From: Hyphomonadaceae bacterium ML37
GTDB lineage: Bacteria; Pseudomonadota; Alphaproteobacteria; Caulobacterales; Maricaulaceae
Assembly (NCBI GenBank): GCA_027627685.1
Contig: CP091241.1
Coordinates: forward strand, 1,799,191-1,863,190
Direction: 5' to 3'
Length of the DNA stretch: 64,000 nt
Part shown: positions 27,475-36,561 of the stretch, piece by piece
Position numbering within the stretch: position 1 is the stretch's first letter
Layout: every line of letters begins with the position of its first letter
The notes under the pieces: model-generated
The model's input: the letters and a program-made list of their open reading frames with translations, nothing else
Told to the model about the DNA's origin: nothing
Databases searched by the model: none
Made by a program: the position numbers and the translations under genes

Positions 27475-29463
27475 TCACCCCTCCGCCTCGCTCAACACCA
27501 CCAGCGCGGCGCCGTCGCTCACCTGCACGCCGGCGGCGGCGTTGACCGCCTCCACCACCCCGTCGCGCGGCGCGGCCAGGGCGTGTTCCATTTTCATGGC
27601 TTCGAGAACGACCAGGGTCTGGCCCTTTTTCACCGTGTCGCCGGGCTTGACGGCGACGGAGAGGACCTTGCCGGGCATGGGGGCGAGGATGGCGGCGCCG
27701 CCCTCCAGCGCGTCGGCCTGGGCGGCGGGGTTGTATTCGGTGATGAGGTGGGTTTCGCCCTGGGCGGCGACCAGCGCGCCGCCGCCTTGCCAGAGCTCGA
27801 AGCGGGCGCTGACCGGCTGACCTTTCAGGCGCGCAGTGAACAGGCCAGGTTCGAAATGTGGCTCGTCCAGCACAAGTGTCTCGTCGCCTGCCTGCGCCTC
27901 CAGACGGCCATCGCGCAAGGCCAGACGCACGGCTACGCGCGCGCCGGCATGGTCTAGCCCCACTTCAAACACCGGGTCGCCATTGACCCGGAAGCCGTCG
28001 CGCACATCCCAGGGATCGCGCGCGGGCGCAGCCAGCGGCCCGCCGCCTGCCAGCGCCAGCGCCCCGGCGATCCAGCTCAGGGCGGGGGGGGATTTGGGGG
28101 CCAACACGTCCAGGCGCTCGTCAATAAAGCGCGTGTCCACGCGGGCCGCACGGAAATCGGGATGGGTCAGAGCGCGGCGCAGGAATCCGGCATTGGTGCG
28201 CACCGGCCAGACCACCGTGCGATCATCCAGCCCCGCCACGAGGGTATCAATCGCCGCTTCGCGCGTGCCGCCCTGGGCGATCAGCTTGGCGATCATGGGA
28301 TCATAGTGCAGCGACACCTCGCCGCCCTGTTCCACGCCGCTATCAGTGCGCACGCCTTCGGCCTTGCCCGGCAGGACCAGGCGGTCCAGCGGACCGATGG
28401 AGGGCAGGAAGCCGGTAGCCGGGTCCTCGGCATAAAGGCGCGCCTCCATGGCCCAGCCCTTGAGGCCGATGCGGTCCTGTTCGGGAACCGATCCGCCCGC
28501 CGCCACGTGCAGCTGTAACTCGACCAGATCATAGCCCGTCACCGCTTCGGTCACCGGGTGTTCGACCTGCAGCCGCGTATTCATCTCCATGAAATAAAAG
28601 CCGTCTTCGCGTAGCGGCCCGGAGCCGTCCACGATGAACTCCACTGTCCCCGCGCCGACATAACTCACGGCTTCAGCCGCGCGCACCGCCGCCGAGCACA
28701 TGGCCGCGCGCACATTGGGGGTCATACCCGGCGCCGGAGCTTCCTCGATGACTTTCTGGTGGCGGCGCTGCAGCGAGCAGTCGCGCTCGAAGAAGTGCAC
28801 CACGCGCCCGCGCCGGTCGCCGAACACCTGCACCTCGATATGGCGCGGGCTGGTGATGTATTTCTCGATCAGCACATGGTCATCGCCAAAGCTGGACGCG
28901 GCTTCGCGCTGACAGCTGGCCAGCGCCTCGGCGAAGGCATCCGGCGCCTCCACCTTGCGCATGCCCTTGCCCCCGCCCCCGGCGACGGCCTTGATCAGGA
29001 CCGGATAACCGATCTTGCCGGCTTCCTTCGCCAAGAAGTCCGGGTCCTGATTTTGCCCGTGATAGCCCGGCGTCACCGGCACCCCGGCCTTTTCCATCAG
29101 CGCCTTGGCACGGTCTTTCAGACCCATGGCGTCAATGGCTTCAGGATCGGGACCAACAAAGATGATCCCGGCTTTCTGACAGGCGCGGGCGAAATCGGCG
29201 TTCTCTGACAAGAAGCCATAGCCGGGATGGATGGCGTCAGCGCCGGTTTGCTTCGCCGCTTCCAGGATCAGATCGGCTTTCAGATAGCTCTCGCGCGCCG
29301 GCGACGGACCCAGCCGCACCGCCTGCCCGGCCATGCGCACATGGAGCGCGCGCGCATCGGCGTCGGAGTACACCGCCACAGTGGCGATCCCCATGCGGTG
29401 CGCGGTGCGCATGATGCGGCAGGCGATCTCGCCCCTGTTCGCGATGAGCAGTGTGTTGATCAT
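27475..29463 (-). CDS. liuD: Methylcrotonyl-CoA carboxylase biotin-containing (alpha) subunit
   Basis: 662 residues. Biotin carboxylase domain: L-I-A-N-R-G-E-I-A-C-R, G-G-G-G-K-G-M-R, E-M-N-T-R-L-Q-V-E-H. A middle BT-like region follows, then a biotinyl domain with E-A-M-K-M near the end. It carboxylates biotin for transfer to 3-methylcrotonyl-CoA in leucine breakdown. Acetyl- or propionyl-CoA carboxylase alpha subunits look alike; the co-oriented methylglutaconyl-CoA hydratase gene upstream favours MCC. The beta subunit is not in the window. Start at ATG 29463, the frame being open 16 codons further. Confidence 0.88.
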   Translation of the reverse strand: MINTLLIANRGEIACRIMRTAHRMGIATVAVYSDADARALHVRMAGQAVRLGPSPARESYLKADLILEAAKQTGADAIHPGYGFLSENADFARACQKAGIIFVGPDPEAIDAMGLKDRAKALMEKAGVPVTPGYHGQNQDPDFLAKEAGKIGYPVLIKAVAGGGGKGMRKVEAPDAFAEALASCQREAASSFGDDHVLIEKYITSPRHIEVQVFGDRRGRVVHFFERDCSLQRRHQKVIEEAPAPGMTPNVRAAMCSAAVRAAEAVSYVGAGTVEFIVDGSGPLREDGFYFMEMNTRLQVEHPVTEAVTGYDLVELQLHVAAGGSVPEQDRIGLKGWAMEARLYAEDPATGFLPSIGPLDRLVLPGKAEGVRTDSGVEQGGEVSLHYDPMIAKLIAQGGTREAAIDTLVAGLDDRTVVWPVRTNAGFLRRALTHPDFRAARVDTRFIDERLDVLAPKSPPALSWIAGALALAGGGPLAAPARDPWDVRDGFRVNGDPVFEVGLDHAGARVAVRLALRDGRLEAQAGDETLVLDEPHFEPGLFTARLKGQPVSARFELWQGGGALVAAQGETHLITEYNPAAQADALEGGAAILAPMPGKVLSVAVKPGDTVKKGQTLVVLEAMKMEHALAAPRDGVVEAVNAAAGVQVSDGAALVVLSEAEG

Positions 29464-29533
29464 GGGGAATCCGCAATAGCGATTGAACTCGACGCGGGCG
29501 TTGTGGGCCAAGCGCGCCGCAGAGGCAAGGTCG

Positions 29534-30379
29534 TCACCGGTCGCGCTCGCGCACCAAGCAAGTGAGCACGAAGCTGATCAGCATCAACAGATACCAGCTG
29601 CCCTGCTTGGCCATATGCACCGGGCGCCAGCTGAACTCCTGTCCCGGATAGCTCCAGGCGCGCGCAAACGTTCCGATATTCTCGGCAAACCAGATGAACA
29701 GCGCCACCAGCACCAGCCCCAGCAGCAGCGGCATGGGCCGGTGGCGCTCATCTGGACGGAACCACACCACGCACGGTCCGTAGATCAGCGCGCTGGCGGC
29801 GAAGAGCAGCCATCTGGAATCGATGGTGTAGTGGTGGGTGAAGAAGTTCACATAGGCGGCGATGGCCAGCAGCGCCTGAAGCCAGAGCGGCGGGAAGCGG
29901 TGAAACCGGAAATGAAAGATGCGCCAGACGCGCACCAGATAGCTGCCCACCGCCGCATACATGAAGCCGGAAAAAAGGGGCACGCCCATGATCTGGAGCA
30001 CCGCGCCGTCGACTTCGGGATAGACCCAGCTACCCACGTGAACCTTGAAAATCTCCATCACCGTGCCGACGGCGTGGAAGACCAGGATCACCCGCGCCTC
30101 GGCCCAGCTTTCCAGCCGGAAGGCGAGCATGCCGGTCTGGATGAGCACCGCGCCAAGGGTGATGGCGTCATAGCGCCCGATCCAGGCGTCCGGCGGCCAG
30201 AACAGGAAGGTCGCCAGAAGAAGCGCGAGCATCAGCCCGCCGAACAGGCAGGCCCAGGCCTGCTTGATCCCGAAGGCGACAAATTCAAACAGCGCCCCTG
30301 ACAACGGGCCGCGCACGAACCGCCGGTGCAGCGCGCCGCGCCAGGCGTGAAGCGTGCGCTCGGCGCGCGGGCCCAGCAC
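29534..30379 (-). CDS. DUF817 family integral membrane protein
   Basis: 281 residues with about seven to eight hydrophobic segments after a basic N-terminus. Distinct family stretches are F-V-A-F-G-I-K-Q-A-W-A-C, M-E-I-F-K-V-H-V-G-S-W-V-Y-P-E, P-L-F-S-G-F-M-Y-A-A-V-G-S-Y and F-A-E-N-I-G-T-F. DUF817 has no established function that I know. GTG start nine bases after the liuC stop and 70 bases before the carboxylase gene, so it is carried inside the leucine-catabolism operon. Confidence 0.85.
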   Translation of the reverse strand: MLGPRAERTLHAWRGALHRRFVRGPLSGALFEFVAFGIKQAWACLFGGLMLALLLATFLFWPPDAWIGRYDAITLGAVLIQTGMLAFRLESWAEARVILVFHAVGTVMEIFKVHVGSWVYPEVDGAVLQIMGVPLFSGFMYAAVGSYLVRVWRIFHFRFHRFPPLWLQALLAIAAYVNFFTHHYTIDSRWLLFAASALIYGPCVVWFRPDERHRPMPLLLGLVLVALFIWFAENIGTFARAWSYPGQEFSWRPVHMAKQGSWYLLMLISFVLTCLVRERDR

Positions 30380-30388
30380 GCGGCGGCC

Positions 30389-31183
30389 TTAGTCGAGCCA
30401 GTACGGTTTGCGCTTTTCAAGGAACGCAGCGAGCCCCTCGCGGCCCTCATCGCTGACGCGGCGGTCGGCGATTTTATGGGCGGTCTTGCGCATCAGGCCA
30501 TCGTCGATGTCTTCGCCCGCCACCATGTCCACCAGCGCCTTGGCGTCGCGCACGGCGCCCGGCGCGGCGTCAAAGCCGAGTTTGGCGATGTGCTCCATCA
30601 TGTCATCCAGCTCTTCAGCGCTGTCGACGACATATTGGGCGAGGCCGATTTTATGGGCGAACTCGCCGTCAAACCCCTCGCCGGTAACGAACAGGGCGCG
30701 TGCGTAGCGCGGGCCGATGGCGCGCACCACGAAGGGCGAGATGGTGGCCGGGGTCAGGCCCAGGCGCACTTCGGAGAAGCGGATTTTCGCATCTTTCACC
30801 GCCACCGCGATGTCGCAGGCCGCCATCAGCCCCGCGCCGCCGCCCATGGCCGCGCCATGGACCAGCGCCACGGTGATCTGAGGCAGGTCGTAGAGCCGGT
30901 GCAGCATGCGCGCCAGGCCCAGCGCGTCTTCTTCATTGTCTGAATGGGTCCAGTCGGCCGCGGCCTTCATCCATTCGAGATCGGCGCCGGCGGAGAAACT
31001 GCCGCCCGCCCCGCGCAGAAAGACAATGCGCACCCGGGCGTTGGTGCGCAACGTTTCGAAGATGTCGGACAGGCGCGCGATGATGTCTGCGTTGAACGCG
31101 TTGTGTTTGGCCGGCCGGTTCAGCGTAATGACCGCCACCCCGGCGCGGGTCACATCAAGCTGGACATCGTCTTCCTGGGCCAT
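30389..31183 (-). CDS. liuC: Methylglutaconyl-CoA hydratase (enoyl-CoA hydratase family)
   Basis: 264 residues, crotonase fold. S-A-G-A-D-L-E-W-M-K with a following W-T-x-x-D-N-E-E-D-A is the pattern of AUH/LiuC enzymes, which hydrate 3-methylglutaconyl-CoA to HMG-CoA in leucine degradation. The oxyanion-hole strand H-G-A-A-M-G-G-G-A-G-L and the later glutamate in F-S-E-V-R-L-G-L are present. First of the group liuC, DUF817, liuD on the minus strand. Confidence 0.88.
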   Translation of the reverse strand: MAQEDDVQLDVTRAGVAVITLNRPAKHNAFNADIIARLSDIFETLRTNARVRIVFLRGAGGSFSAGADLEWMKAAADWTHSDNEEDALGLARMLHRLYDLPQITVALVHGAAMGGGAGLMAACDIAVAVKDAKIRFSEVRLGLTPATISPFVVRAIGPRYARALFVTGEGFDGEFAHKIGLAQYVVDSAEELDDMMEHIAKLGFDAAPGAVRDAKALVDMVAGEDIDDGLMRKTAHKIADRRVSDEGREGLAAFLEKRKPYWLD

Positions 31184-31249
31184 GGCGCGCTCTCCTGTCT
31201 GCGTGATGCAGGCTTAGCGCGCTCAAGGCCCTGCGCCAAGACGCACAAA

Positions 31250-31284
31250 GCCGCCGGGCGCGCAGTGACGCGGCGCCCGGCGGC
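31250..31284 (-). terminator. Strong hairpin between membrane-protein gene and liuC
   Basis: Perfect 12-base stem GCCGCCGGGCGC (31250-31261) and GCGCCCGGCGGC (31273-31284) with an 11-base loop. On the minus strand it follows the stop at 31311 and is followed by CTTTGTGCGTCTT, a weak T-rich tail. Likely an intrinsic terminator separating the membrane-protein gene from liuC. Confidence 0.6.
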
Positions 31285-31310
31285 GATGCAGGCTGTCAGA
31301 CTGTCGGCGC

Positions 31311-31691
31311 CTAGCGGCGCGGCAGCACCACCGACTTGATGATCGACAGCACGGTGATGGCGACGAAATATCCCAGCGCCAGGAAGGCGGCGTACTGCAG
31401 ATAGCTCATCTCGGTCACCGGCGGCAGGGCGAACTCGGCCCCCGCGCGCACCATCGGCAAGGCGACATCCACCACCACATGCACGATCACGCCGAGCACG
31501 GTGAAAATGAGGATCGCGCCGAATTGCTGCATCAGTAGCGCCATCACCAGCGCGATGACGCCCACTTGCAGGCCCAGAAAGGTCCAGTTGATCTCGCCGC
31601 CGGCGGTTTGCGGACCATGAACGGCAAGGCCGGCCACAAGCCAGTTCCAGACAGGAGCGATATAGCCCCAGATCATATCCACGAATTCCAT
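31311..31691 (-). CDS. Small membrane protein, paralogue A of tandem pair
   Basis: 126 residues, about three hydrophobic segments. The C-terminal half (H-V-V-V-D-V-A-L-P, L-P-P-V-T, a hydrophobic helix, then I-I-K-S-V-V-L-P-R-R) closely parallels the gene at 31843-32160, so the two come from a duplication. The N-terminus has a short amphipathic part (W-G-Y-I-A-P-V-W-N-W-L). Family not recognised and no function proposed. Confidence 0.75.
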   Translation of the reverse strand: MEFVDMIWGYIAPVWNWLVAGLAVHGPQTAGGEINWTFLGLQVGVIALVMALLMQQFGAILIFTVLGVIVHVVVDVALPMVRAGAEFALPPVTEMSYLQYAAFLALGYFVAITVLSIIKSVVLPRR

Positions 31692-31842
31692 AGCGTTCCC
31701 CTCGCTTAACGGCCTCCCTCAGGCCAAGCATGGCGGGGAGACTGCCAAAACCTTACCAGAAAGCAAGGAAAAATAAACCAATTCAGTGGGTGCGCACGCC
31801 TGCAGCGTGTCTTTCATGGCACGCTTGGGGACGACGGCAGGG

Positions 31843-32160
31843 TTAACGCCGCAAAACCACCCGCTTGATGAGGCCCAGGATGAGGATCACGATCAGATAA
31901 CCGGCCAGCAGCGTGGCCACATAGCGCCAGAAACTCTGCTCCAGAACCGGGGGCAAGAGGATGGCCGCGCCGCCCGACAGCACGGGCAGAAGCGCATCCA
32001 CGACCACATGCACCAGCGCGGCGCCCACGACGAACATGGGCAGGCGACCCAGGCTGGGCAGCAGGATGGCCGCGACCAGCGCGATGATCAGCCCCTGAAC
32101 TGCATTGACCTGATCAAACCCGGCGCGGAAAAAATCCAGCACCTGTTGAAGAAACTCCAT
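31843..32160 (-). CDS. Small membrane protein, paralogue B of tandem pair
   Basis: 105 residues, about three hydrophobic segments. It shares with paralogue A the start M-E-F, the block H-V-V-V-D-A-L-L-P, the L-P-P-V motif and the tail I-K-R-V-V-L-R-R. It lies 151 bases upstream of A on the same strand; the space between has an A-rich patch before A that may be its own promoter region. Both end in an arginine-rich tail expected to face the cytoplasm. Confidence 0.75.
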   Translation of the reverse strand: MEFLQQVLDFFRAGFDQVNAVQGLIIALVAAILLPSLGRLPMFVVGAALVHVVVDALLPVLSGGAAILLPPVLEQSFWRYVATLLAGYLIVILILGLIKRVVLRR

Positions 32161-32381
32161 GTCGCCCTCCCCGGCATAGCGTTAACGCCAGTGTCGCCGG
32201 TTTGGGGGATGTGATCAAGGTTCAGCGGGGGCGATCGCGCCGACGGGGCCGGTCTTCTGCGGCCTCCGGCCCTCAGATCCGCCGCTCCGCGCTGCCGTTG
32301 CCATGACGCCAGTCAAGATCGCGCCCAATCTGCCGCAGGCCCATCTTCCTGTGGCGCTGCGAAATCACCGGGCCGCCCGCT

Positions 32382-34364
32382 TCACTCCGACGCTTGCACG
32401 CCATCAGCCAACGAACCGAACACGCGCCTCGCTTCATCCGTCTGCACAAGTGCGCGTCCGACAGTCTCCGACCCTTGCGCACTGAGATGGCCCGCATCGA
32501 AATAAACCGGATAGCCGTTCAAGGTTGTCCGGCAAAGGCCGTCAACGCACAGGGCCTGATTGAAGTCATAATATTCGGCCCCGGCGCGCGTCGCCACCTC
32601 GGATACAATCGCATTCAATTCAGTGATTTCACTTTCTGGCACGCCTGAGCCTGCACCACATTCCAGGAACGGGACGCGCAATCGCTTCCAGTCGCAATCA
32701 CGATCAAATCCAGGCTGCGAAGGAACGCGGCCCAACACGATCACGCGCGCGCCGCCTGCCCTCAAGTCCTCAATTGTCTGCGTGAGCGCGTCTCGCACGC
32801 CGGCGTCGTCGCTGCGAAGATATGTGTTCCAGCTGGCTGCCAGAATAATGGTTTCATAATCACCAGCTGACTCCCGCACGATCTGCGCCGAGCGATTGCA
32901 AGCCTCCCGCCGGTCAGCGCCGGTGAAATGCCCCGGGTTCGAGACAAACGGCGGGCAAAGCCCGTGGGCGATGTTGAAAAATCCGAATCCGATTTCTTCG
33001 GCGTAAACCTTCAGCGCAGGGACATAGTGCGCCGCGTTCGAGTCGCCCCATAGCAGCACAGGCGGCGGCCCGTCCGCGTTGACACGGCACGCCGGGTTCG
33101 CCGCGTTTCTGCCAGCCCAGTCGGCGGCAAAGCAGACGAATGGAAGTGCGACCGTGTGGGTCGACGCTGTCGAAAAGGCCTCGACCGCGCGCCGGTAGTC
33201 GTCATTGAACGCACGCCACCCGAACCCTTGCGTAGCGAGAACCGCAGCGCATAGACCCGTCAGCAACAATGCCGGAAGGCCAAAGGCCTTGATCGACATC
33301 GTGCGGAAGCTTGCATGGCTCCGGCGAACTGGCGTCTCGATGAGATAATTGCCTGCAATCGCCAGCAAAAAGGTGGCGCTGATTGCCGCCAATTGATGCC
33401 ATATGTTCAAATCTCCAATCAGATACTTCAAGTACGCGAGCACTGGCCAGTGCCACAGGTACAAAGAATAGGACAGGAGACCAATCCACACCATCGGCTT
33501 CAGCGACAGAACTCTGCCGACAATATTGGGCCTACCGGCGCCGGCGAAGATGATCGCGGCCGCGCCAGCTGTCGCCGGGATCGCAACCAGCCCCGGGAAC
33601 ACGCTCTCATTATCGAGCGCGACAAAACTCCATACGATCCCGCCGAGCCCCAGCAGCGCAAGGCAATGCCGCAAGATTGGGGACAGGTTCTGTCCAACTC
33701 CGCGGCTGACCAGACCAAAGGCGAGCACACCCACAAGCAATTCGCCTGCGCGCGTCGGCAGCATGTAGTATGCGAACATCGGATGATCCCGCACGAGCCA
33801 TTCTGCCAGCAGGAATGACGATAATAACAGGACTGCAACGGCCGAAAGCCCCGCGCTGCGGCGAATCCATACGGCCCCGAAAACGCCGAGCACCACTGGC
33901 CAAATCAGATAGAATTGCTCCTCCACCCCCAGCGACCACAAGTGCAATAGGGGTTCAAAAGCGGCGTCAGGTGCAAAATACCCTGTATCCAGATTATAAG
34001 TAAAAAATACATTCGCTACAAATAAGGCGCCCGCTAGGGCAGAAATCGTGAGCCTTTCGTTTGCGCCCTCCTCCAGAATGAATGAACCCGCTATCATCGT
34101 CGCGACGATGACAGTGAAAAGGATCGGAAATAGCCGCTTTATGCGGCGCCGATAGAAATCTGCGTATGTAAAATCGCCAGCTTCTTTCTGAGCTGCAATG
34201 ACACCGGTTATCAGATAGCCAGATATGACGAAAAATACGTCGACTCCGACATAGCCGCCTGGAATCCAGCTGGCGTCGACGTGAAACAGCAGAACGGCCA
34301 GCACGGCGACTGCGCGCAAGCCATCGATATCAGCGCGATAGGCCGTATGGTTTGATGTGGGCAT
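32382..34364 (-). CDS. OafA/YrhL-type acyltransferase with C-terminal SGNH domain
   Basis: 660 residues. N-terminal acyltransferase-3 domain with about ten membrane helices begins Y-R-A-D-I-D-G-L-R-A-V-A-V-L, includes G-Y-V-G-V-D-V-F-F-V-I-S-G-Y and H-L-W-S-L-G-V-E-E-Q-F. A periplasmic SGNH-hydrolase-like domain follows with W-G-D-S-N-A-A-H and D-A-G-H-L-S. Such proteins O-acetylate surface polysaccharides, lipopolysaccharide or peptidoglycan; the acceptor is unknown. ATG 34364 chosen; open codons upstream are not family-like. The gene is less GC-rich than its surroundings and stands alone, hinting at transfer. Confidence 0.92.
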   Translation of the reverse strand: MPTSNHTAYRADIDGLRAVAVLAVLLFHVDASWIPGGYVGVDVFFVISGYLITGVIAAQKEAGDFTYADFYRRRIKRLFPILFTVIVATMIAGSFILEEGANERLTISALAGALFVANVFFTYNLDTGYFAPDAAFEPLLHLWSLGVEEQFYLIWPVVLGVFGAVWIRRSAGLSAVAVLLLSSFLLAEWLVRDHPMFAYYMLPTRAGELLVGVLAFGLVSRGVGQNLSPILRHCLALLGLGGIVWSFVALDNESVFPGLVAIPATAGAAAIIFAGAGRPNIVGRVLSLKPMVWIGLLSYSLYLWHWPVLAYLKYLIGDLNIWHQLAAISATFLLAIAGNYLIETPVRRSHASFRTMSIKAFGLPALLLTGLCAAVLATQGFGWRAFNDDYRRAVEAFSTASTHTVALPFVCFAADWAGRNAANPACRVNADGPPPVLLWGDSNAAHYVPALKVYAEEIGFGFFNIAHGLCPPFVSNPGHFTGADRREACNRSAQIVRESAGDYETIILAASWNTYLRSDDAGVRDALTQTIEDLRAGGARVIVLGRVPSQPGFDRDCDWKRLRVPFLECGAGSGVPESEITELNAIVSEVATRAGAEYYDFNQALCVDGLCRTTLNGYPVYFDAGHLSAQGSETVGRALVQTDEARRVFGSLADGVQASE

Positions 34365-34505
34365 GAACGCCTCCCACAACGCATAACCCGCTGGCGCCAA
34401 GAGCGTTCCGAATTGAAATTTTTTCTGGAGCCTTGTCCTGCAATGGCCTCGGGCTCTCGCCGTGAACAGCTGTAACGCCGGGCAATGCGGACCTTCCGGA
34501 GCCGC

Positions 34506-34599
34506 CTTCAATGCGGCCCCGATTTTTCTCGAATCGACAGGACCCGACCCCGGCCGCCATGGCCAATCGCGTGGGCATCGCTCGCGATCCGCATTGAAG
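34506..34599. repeat. Widely spaced 11-base inverted repeat
   Basis: CTTCAATGCGG (34506-34516) and CCGCATTGAAG (34589-34599) are exact complements 72 bases apart, in the 250-base space between the acyltransferase start and the hydroxyisobutyryl-CoA hydrolase stop. No coding frame or further terminal sequence suggests a mobile element. It may be a long-armed RNA structure or chance. Confidence 0.35.
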
Positions 34600-34614
34600 C
34601 GCTGCCCGCCAGAC

Positions 34615-35661
34615 TTATCCGTCCAGAAAGCTCATCTCTTCATCATCAGGCAGCGGCGCAAACCAGCTCGATACATCGCCCTTGGCCGGCGCCCAGCGCG
34701 GGGCGTTGTCCTTGTCCAGGATCACCGCGCGCACGCCTTCATAGAAGTCCGACCCGTCATCCAGGCAGCGCATCGATACGCGCAGATCCTGGATCATCAC
34801 CTCGCGGAAACTCAAATCCACGCCGCGGCGCAGGGCCGCCAGCGTCACCGCGCAGGCGGTGGGCGATTTGGACCGCAGAATGTCCAGCTGACTCGATGAC
34901 CAGGGGTCTCCCGCCGCTTCCAGCCGCCCGGCCATGGCGCCCACGTCGTCGCCCGCAAACGCGCTGTCGATCAGGGCCCGTGTCAGCGACAGGTCCGAAG
35001 CGCCGGGATCTGCAGCGAACCGGTCCAGCAGCGCCTCGACTTGCTCGCCGTCATGATCCAGCGCCGTGCCCTCCAGCGCGTCGATCAGCGCGCTTTGCAG
35101 CGCGCTGGGCACATAATGCGTCGCCACGCCGGTGAGGATGCAGTCGGCCGCTTTCAGGCGTGCGCCAGTCAGGCCCATCCAGGTCCCGATCTCGCCGGCC
35201 AGGCGCGGCAGGAAATAGGCCCCGCCCACATCCGGGTGAAAGCCGATGCCGGTTTCGGGCATGGCGAACATCGTGCGGTCACCGGCCACGCGGAAATCGC
35301 CATGCACCGACACGCCGACACCGCCGCCCATGGTGATGCCGTCAATGAGGGCGATATAGGGCTTGGGGTATTCCTGGATCAGCGTGTTGAGCCGGTATTC
35401 GTCGCGCCAGAAGCGCCAGGCGCGCCCGTCGCCGGCCTTACCGCTTTCGGTGAGCATGCGGATATCACCGCCGGCGCAGAACCCCTTCTCGCCCGCGCCG
35501 TCGACCACGACCGCCTTGACCTCCGCGTTATCGCGCCAGTCGAGAAGCGCTGATGTCATGCCATCGACCATGTCCTGATTGAGGGCGTTGAGCGCGCCAG
35601 GGCGGTTCAGCGTGATGCGCCCGCAATCGCCGGCGCGGCGGATGATCAGTTCGTCGGTCAT
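34615..35661 (-). CDS. 3-hydroxyisobutyryl-CoA hydrolase-like crotonase
   Basis: 348 residues, longer than hydratases and typical for HIBCH. L-N-R-P-G-A-L-N-A-L-N near the start, F-C-A-G-G-D-I-R, G-I-T-M-G-G-G-V-G-V-S-V-H-G, and M-P-E-T-G-I-G-F-H-P-D-V-G-G with the catalytic glutamate and aspartate. The family hydrolyses 3-hydroxyisobutyryl-CoA in valine degradation. The isobutyryl-CoA dehydrogenase-like gene 1.9 kb upstream on the same strand supports this. Start ATG 35661, 14 bases after the PIN-toxin stop. Confidence 0.88.
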   Translation of the reverse strand: MTDELIIRRAGDCGRITLNRPGALNALNQDMVDGMTSALLDWRDNAEVKAVVVDGAGEKGFCAGGDIRMLTESGKAGDGRAWRFWRDEYRLNTLIQEYPKPYIALIDGITMGGGVGVSVHGDFRVAGDRTMFAMPETGIGFHPDVGGAYFLPRLAGEIGTWMGLTGARLKAADCILTGVATHYVPSALQSALIDALEGTALDHDGEQVEALLDRFAADPGASDLSLTRALIDSAFAGDDVGAMAGRLEAAGDPWSSSQLDILRSKSPTACAVTLAALRRGVDLSFREVMIQDLRVSMRCLDDGSDFYEGVRAVILDKDNAPRWAPAKGDVSSWFAPLPDDEEMSFLDG

Positions 35662-35675
35662 AGGGTCCGTCCTGT

Positions 35676-36098
35676 TCAGCGCAAATCCAGACATGGCGCG
35701 CCCGCAAGCGCAGACGCCCTGACCAGCCCCGCATCGCGCGTCGCCAGCGGGGCGTCAAGCTCTGCGGCGAGCGCGAGATAGGCCGCATCGAAGAGGGAGA
35801 AGGCGTGTTTCATAGCCAACGCCAGGACTGCGGCTAGCTGGGTGTTGTCGAGGGCGTCCTGAATATTGATCTCAAGCCTTTCCAGAGCAGCCAAATCCCT
35901 CTCGAGATCGCGCCGGGCATGAAGGCTGTGGCGAGCCAGAATATTGAGTGTCTCCCACATGAATATATACGGCGCTGTCAGGTTGGCGGCCTCAATGGTA
36001 TCGAAGAAGGCGGCTGATGCCTGCGTCATGTTCGAAGGCAGGATGAAAGCGAGCGCGGCTGACGCGTCCAGCACGATCAGTTTCGGCTCTCCGCTCAC
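35676..36098 (-). CDS. PIN-domain toxin (VapC-like)
   Basis: 140 residues, predicted Mg-dependent ribonuclease toxin. First acidic residue in I-V-L-D-A-S-A-A-L-A-F, glutamate in M-W-E-T-L-N, and the late acidic pair in S-L-F-D-A-A-Y-L-A-L-A then P-L-A-T-R-D. The start ATG overlaps the antitoxin stop by four bases. With the Phd-like antitoxin it forms one half of a divergent pair of modules lying between two valine-catabolism genes. Confidence 0.88.
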   Translation of the reverse strand: MSGEPKLIVLDASAALAFILPSNMTQASAAFFDTIEAANLTAPYIFMWETLNILARHSLHARRDLERDLAALERLEINIQDALDNTQLAAVLALAMKHAFSLFDAAYLALAAELDAPLATRDAGLVRASALAGAPCLDLR

Positions 36099-36538
36099 GA
36101 GCGGGCAAGCTCTTTAAGCTCTTCCCAGCTCATGGCGTCCAGAACAGGATCGGTGGGCTGGGTTTCCCGCAATTGTCTGAACAGCTCAACCAGCTCCGGC
36201 CCGGAGAACTTGCGCGGGCGCGGCTCGAGGCGTTTAGCGTTGGTGGATGCGGCTTTCAGGCTGGCGCGCAGCCGGTCGCGCAGTCCGGGATCGGCCTTCA
36301 GCATAGCTTCGGCCTCGGCAAAGGGATCGGACTGCGCTTCGGCGTCGTCCTTGAACGCGGCCTGGCCATCACCATCGAACATCCCGCCCTTGAGCCCTTG
36401 CGGTTCGGCGCCAGCCCCATAGATCGTCGCCACCGGCTTGCCGTGACGGGTGATGACGAGCGGCTCGCCGGTGCGTTCCAGCTCGTCGAGCAGGCGCGAC
36501 AAATGGGTTTTGGCTTCCCGCACGCCGACGAATTTCAT
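36095..36538 (-). CDS. Phd/YefM-like antitoxin with long C-terminus
   Basis: 147 residues from ATG 36538. M-K-F-V-G-V-R-E-A-K-T-H-L-S-R-L-L-D-E-L then I-T-R-H-G-K-P-V-A-T-I-Y is the DNA-binding part of Phd-type antitoxins. The remaining 100 residues are charged and longer than usual. The frame is open to an ATG at 36589, but the extra 17 codons carry repeated TCTGACC elements that look like operator DNA, so the inner start is preferred. Coupled to the PIN toxin. Confidence 0.82.
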   Translation of the reverse strand: MKFVGVREAKTHLSRLLDELERTGEPLVITRHGKPVATIYGAGAEPQGLKGGMFDGDGQAAFKDDAEAQSDPFAEAEAMLKADPGLRDRLRASLKAASTNAKRLEPRPRKFSGPELVELFRQLRETQPTDPVLDAMSWEELKELARS

Positions 36539-36561
36539 GGGATCGAGCCTTTCCGCCTTCC

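Noticed and set aside
34506-34599. Ends of a miniature transposon
   Set aside because: Only 11-base arms, no target duplication seen and no further copies recognised in the window.
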